DNA of 9,722 nt from Pseudomonadota bacterium (GTDB lineage: Bacteria; Pseudomonadota; Alphaproteobacteria; Micropepsales; Micropepsaceae): NCBI GenBank assembly GCA_021817355.1, contig JAKAVI010000460.1, positions 1 through 9,722 of the forward strand, read 5' to 3'. The position numbers and the translations under genes were made by a program. The notes below the pieces were generated by a model. That model saw only the letters and a list, made by a program, of their open reading frames with translations, ran no database searches and had not been told where the DNA came from. Below, in pieces: positions 6,715-9,722 of this stretch (its first letter is position 1; each line of letters opens with the position of its first letter).

Positions 6715-9075
6715 TTAGGCCCTGGTGACAAAACTGTCGATCACCCGCTTTTCGCCGGCTTTGTCGAACTCGACCGTCAGCTTGTTTCCTTCGACGAAGC
6801 GGACCTCGCCATAGCCGAATTTCTGGTGAAATACCCGTTCGCCGCGCCCGTAATGCGACTGGCCCGGATCGCTCGTCTGCAGCGTATGGGCCTGGGCTTC
6901 AATGGTCGGCGGACGGCTGCGCACGGTGCCATAGCTGGCGCGATTGGCCTGGGCACGTTTCCAGCCTGGGCTGTCATAACCGCTGGTGAAGCTCTCCGCC
7001 GGATCATTGTCGCGGAATCCCGAAAAGCCGCCGTAAAAACCTTCATTGACCACGGCGTCGAGTTGGTCCTGCGGCAGTTCCGATAAAAAGCGCGACGGCA
7101 ACGAGCTCTGCCAGGAGCCATGCACCCGCCGATTGGCCGCAAAAGAAATACGCACGCGCAAGCGTGCGCGGGTCAGGCCGACATAGGCAAGCCGGCGTTC
7201 CTCCTCCAGTCCGGCAACACCGCTTTCGTCCATGGTTCGCTGGCTGGGAAACAGCCCTTCCTCCCATCCGGGCAGGAACACGGTATCGAATTCGAGCCCC
7301 TTGGCCGCATGCAGGGTCATGATGCTGAGCCGATCCTCGCTGTCGCTCTGGGCGGTCTCCATCACCAGGCTAACATGCTCCAGAAAGCCGCCCAGGGTCT
7401 CAAACTCTTCCATCGACCGGATCAGTTCCTTGAGGTTTTCAAGCCGTCCGGGTGCATCGGGTGACTTGTCGGCCTTCAGCATGTCGGTATAGCCGCTTTC
7501 ATCGAGGACGATTTCGGCAAGGTCGGTGTGGGGCAGCTGCCGGGCCTGTTCACTCCAGCGCGCGAACATGCGGGCAAGCTCGCTGAGTGCCCGCCGTGCC
7601 TTGGGGGTGATGGCCTCGCTCGCCGCCATCTCGTGGGCGGCGGTAAGCAACGGCAAGCCCCGTTCGCGGGCCACCTGCATCAGCGTGGCAAGACTGGCAT
7701 CGCCGATGCCGCGCTTGGGCCGATTGACGATGCGCTCAAAGGCAAGATCATCGTCGCCCTGGGCGATGAGACGCAGATAGGCAAGTGCGTCACGGATTTC
7801 TGCACGCTCATAAAAGCGCGGGCCACCGATGACGCGATAGGGTAGCGCCAGGCTGAGGAAACGGTCTTCGAACTCACGCATCTGGAAGGAGGCCCGCACC
7901 AGCACCGCCATCTGGGCATAAGGATGGCCGCCACGGTGCAGATCCTCGGCATCGGCGGCGACGGCCCGAGCTTCTTCCTCGGCATCCCAGACCCCGCAAA
8001 CGCGGATCTTTTCGCCACTGTCGCCTTCGGTCCACAACGTCTTGCCCAGGCGGTCCTGGTTGGCCGCGATGAGGCCGGAGGCCGCCGCCAGGATGGTGCC
8101 GGTAGAGCGGTAGTTGCGCTCCAGGCGGATCACCTTCGCGCCGGGAAAATCATGTTCGAAGCGCAGGATGTTTTCGACTTCAGCACCGCGCCAGCCATAG
8201 ATCGACTGGTCATCGTCGCCGACCACGCAGAGATTGCCGCGCGTACCGGCCAAAAGCTTCAGCCACAGATACTGGACGACATTGGTGTCCTGATATTCGT
8301 CGACCAGCATGTAATGAAAGCGCTCGCGATACTGCGCGAGCACGTCGGGGTGGTTGCGCAGGATACTGAGGGTTTCAAGCAAAAGATCGCCAAAGTCGGC
8401 GGCATTGAGCTCCTTGAGACGAAGCTGGTAGGCGGCATAGAGCTTCTTGCTCCGGCCCATGGCAAAGCCCTGACCGTCGTCAGCGGAGAGGTCCTCGGGC
8501 CGCAGGCCGCGATTTTTCCAGCTGTCGATCAGGCCCGCGAGGGTTCTGGCCGGCCAGCGCTTCTCGTCGATATTTTCGGCCGCAAGGACCTGCTTGATGA
8601 GGCGCAGCTGGTCATCGGTGTCAAGAATTGTGAAATTTGGCTTCAGTCCGGCAAGTTCGGCATGCTGGCGCAGCATGCGCGCGGCAATGGAATGGAATGT
8701 GCCCAGCCATTGCATGCCCTCGACCACTCCGCCGATCAGCAGGCCGATCCGCTCCTTCATTTCACGGGCGGCCTTGTTGGTGAAAGTGACGGCCAGGATC
8801 TGGCCCGGCCAGGCCCGGCGCGTGGCCAGGATGTGGGCGAGACGGGTGGTGAGGACCCGGGTTTTGCCCGTACCCGCCCCCGAGAGCACAAGCACCGGAC
8901 CATCGACCGCAAGCACGGCCTGGCGCTGCTCGGGATTGAGCCCGCGAAGATAGGCCGGCTCCTGGCGGGTCTTGTCTTCGAAGACAACATCAAGCGGGTC
9001 GTGGTAGCGGGGCAGGCCGTCGGAATCTGGGATCATGCCACCAAAATAGACATCAGCCGGGAGGCTGTCATCCAT
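6715..9075 (-). CDS. uvrD: ATP-dependent DNA helicase UvrD/PcrA (superfamily 1A)
   Basis: A 3'-5' DNA helicase of nucleotide-excision and mismatch repair that displaces incised strands and clears proteins from DNA. All SF1A motifs are present in order in the 786 residues. These are the Q motif LNPEQRQAV (46-54), Walker A SGAGTGKT (65-72), Ia TFTNKAAREM (97-106), II VDEYQDTN (258-265) and III GDDDQSIYGWRGA (286-298). Then come IV LERNYRS (318-324), V TLHAAKGLEFD (587-597) and VI EEERRLAYVGLTRAR (624-638). The C-terminal tail ends in a Tudor-like domain (RGERVFHQKFGYGEVRFVEG, about 744-763), the part known in PcrA/UvrD to contact RNA polymerase and UvrB. About 45 residues precede the Q motif. 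The ATG at 9075 lacks a good ribosome binding site, and Met14 (9036) is an alternative start. It is the first gene of a probable uvrD-prmA-pepP operon. A tandem repeat immediately upstream may be regulatory. Confidence 0.96.
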   Translation of the reverse strand: MDDSLPADVYFGGMIPDSDGLPRYHDPLDVVFEDKTRQEPAYLRGLNPEQRQAVLAVDGPVLVLSGAGTGKTRVLTTRLAHILATRRAWPGQILAVTFTNKAAREMKERIGLLIGGVVEGMQWLGTFHSIAARMLRQHAELAGLKPNFTILDTDDQLRLIKQVLAAENIDEKRWPARTLAGLIDSWKNRGLRPEDLSADDGQGFAMGRSKKLYAAYQLRLKELNAADFGDLLLETLSILRNHPDVLAQYRERFHYMLVDEYQDTNVVQYLWLKLLAGTRGNLCVVGDDDQSIYGWRGAEVENILRFEHDFPGAKVIRLERNYRSTGTILAAASGLIAANQDRLGKTLWTEGDSGEKIRVCGVWDAEEEARAVAADAEDLHRGGHPYAQMAVLVRASFQMREFEDRFLSLALPYRVIGGPRFYERAEIRDALAYLRLIAQGDDDLAFERIVNRPKRGIGDASLATLMQVARERGLPLLTAAHEMAASEAITPKARRALSELARMFARWSEQARQLPHTDLAEIVLDESGYTDMLKADKSPDAPGRLENLKELIRSMEEFETLGGFLEHVSLVMETAQSDSEDRLSIMTLHAAKGLEFDTVFLPGWEEGLFPSQRTMDESGVAGLEEERRLAYVGLTRARLRVRISFAANRRVHGSWQSSLPSRFLSELPQDQLDAVVNEGFYGGFSGFRDNDPAESFTSGYDSPGWKRAQANRASYGTVRSRPPTIEAQAHTLQTSDPGQSHYGRGERVFHQKFGYGEVRFVEGNKLTVEFDKAGEKRVIDSFVTRA

Positions 9076-9205
9076 TCTGGCGAGAACTTTTGGCGAGAAC
9101 TTCTTTCACCCGCACCGTGGCGCGAAAATCCATGGCCGCCGCCACATGGCCGCATCCTGCTCCCGGCGAGGGGGCACGCCCGGGTAACGGCCTTTTTTTG
9201 CGGAT
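9076..9205. other. Gap between the TonB receptor and uvrD
   Basis: About 130 bases hold the uvrD promoter region, including the tandem repeat. An imperfect hairpin (9162-9168 with 9177-9184, one bulge) is followed on the plus strand by seven T at 9193-9199. That is the wrong orientation to terminate the minus-strand receptor gene, and no plus-strand gene ends here, so its role is unclear. CATGGCCGC occurs twice (9131-9139 and 9145-9153). I could not assign a confident -35/-10 pair. Confidence 0.4.
9078..9102 (-). repeat. 13-base tandem repeat in the uvrD leader, possible LexA-like site
   Basis: On the plus strand TGGCGAGAACTT occurs at 9078-9089 and again at 9091-9102, two perfect 12-mers one base apart. 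Read in the uvrD direction this gives two GTTC half-sites (9100-9097 and 9087-9084) with 9 bases between them, ending 8 bases before the ATG at 9075. The known alphaproteobacterial LexA box is a direct repeat GTTC-N7-GTTC, so the motif type matches but the spacing is 2 bases too long. It may be a divergent SOS operator, another operator, or a chance duplication. Confidence 0.5.
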
Positions 9206-9722
9206 CTAAAGCGCATAGCCCAGTCGCAACCACAGCATCCGCGCATTGAGCAGGAAGAACGACTGGCTGCCGAATTCGCTCGCACTGACCGCCGGACGCT
9301 GGTCGGTGAGATTGGTTCCTTCCAGGGCAAGGTCATACCTGCCGAAACGATATCCCAGCGTGGCGGCGAGGGTGGTGAAGCCCGGCACGGGGGCTATGTT
9401 CTCTTCATCGAGGTAGCGTCGTCCGACATAATTGACGACGAGGGTCCCGTTCAGTCCCCGGGACGGGGTGTAGAGAAGGCCCAGCGATGCCAGGTAATGC
9501 GGCGAGAGGGTGAGTTGGCGCCCGGCCACATCGACGCTGCTGACCCCATTGAAAAACATATAATGTCCGAAGCGATCGTCATGATAGGCGAGGGAGGCGG
9601 AGAGGGCGAGATCAGCCATCAGCTGGTAGTGCGCCTGCGCATCAATACCCTTGAGCTGCTCATGGGCCGCATTGGTCAAAAGACCGGAGGGCAAGGGAAC
9701 AACAAGGTTCTGGAAGTTTTCC
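9206..9722 (-). CDS. TonB-dependent outer-membrane receptor, C-terminal part (cut by window edge)
   Basis: The minus-strand frame is open to the right edge, so this is only the last 171 residues or so of a protein that is usually 650-900 long. TonB-dependent receptors import ferric siderophores, vitamin B12 or sugars across the outer membrane using TonB-ExbBD energy. The visible part is a series of amphipathic beta strands typical of the end of the barrel. These include ENFQNLVVP near the edge, HEQLKGIDAQAHYQL, LALSASLAYHDDRF, LSPHYLASLGLLYTPSRG, LVVNYVGRRYLDEEN, FTTLAATLGYRF and LALEGTNLTDQR. The combination of KGIDAQ, the YVGxRY strand and GTNLTDQR is characteristic. It ends LWLRLGYAL-stop, with leucine rather than the more usual aromatic last residue. 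A TTG at 9694 is an internal Leu codon, not a start. Plug domain, TonB box and signal peptide lie outside the window, so the substrate cannot be told. Confidence 0.88.
   Translation of the reverse strand, partial: ENFQNLVVPLPSGLLTNAAHEQLKGIDAQAHYQLMADLALSASLAYHDDRFGHYMFFNGVSSVDVAGRQLTLSPHYLASLGLLYTPSRGLNGTLVVNYVGRRYLDEENIAPVPGFTTLAATLGYRFGRYDLALEGTNLTDQRPAVSASEFGSQSFFLLNARMLWLRLGYAL

Noticed and set aside
9162..9199. Hairpin plus T7 resembling a plus-strand terminator
   Set aside because: The stem is short with a bulge, the T-run starts 8 bases after it, and no plus-strand gene ends here.
7924..9249. 441-codon plus-strand frame opposite uvrD
   Set aside because: It lies entirely antisense to a helicase gene with every SF1A motif and shows no motif of its own. 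Long antisense frames are expected in DNA with G/C-rich third positions.

Overview
The window looks like ordinary chromosomal DNA of a Gram-negative bacterium, most likely an alphaproteobacterium. The reasons are the generally high G+C with G/C-rich third positions, the gene order uvrD-prmA-pepP on one strand (an order I associate with alphaproteobacteria), a long three-domain aminopeptidase P of the XPNPEP1 type, and a TonB-dependent outer-membrane receptor. I cannot name a genus.

Layout. Bases 1-1332 (+) are the C-terminal two thirds of the NAD-dependent DNA ligase gene ligA, cut by the window edge. Every other gene lies on the minus strand. Between ligA and the esterase pair (about 1333-2366) is a gene-poor and visibly more A+T-rich patch. 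It holds the decayed C-terminus of an IS630-type transposase (1369-1515), a small secreted protein of unknown function (1652-2044), and a 322-base stretch with inverted repeats and a possible decayed MarR-like fragment. Next, reading from right to left, come a probable lipoprotein (2367-2738) and an alpha/beta-hydrolase esterase (2752-3762), which are almost certainly co-transcribed. A perfect 13-bp hairpin (3822-3865) separates them from pepP (3878-5698).

pepP, prmA (5795-6658, GTG start) and uvrD (6715-9075) form a probable housekeeping operon transcribed from uvrD towards pepP, with gaps of 56 and 96 bases. Just upstream of uvrD is a 13-base tandem repeat carrying two GTTC half-sites. It resembles the alphaproteobacterial LexA box, but the spacing is wrong by two bases. 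At the right edge (9206-9722) is the C-terminal beta-barrel part of a TonB-dependent receptor.

How they fit together: ligA seals nicks in replication and repair, and UvrD unwinds DNA in nucleotide-excision and mismatch repair. PrmA methylates ribosomal protein L11, and PepP trims X-Pro N-termini. The esterase/lipoprotein pair and the secreted protein are accessory genes of unknown substrate. I found no CRISPR array, tRNA, rRNA, prophage, toxin-antitoxin pair or convincing new system. The points most worth a second look are the uvrD upstream repeat, the esterase/lipoprotein pair and the remnant-rich patch after ligA.
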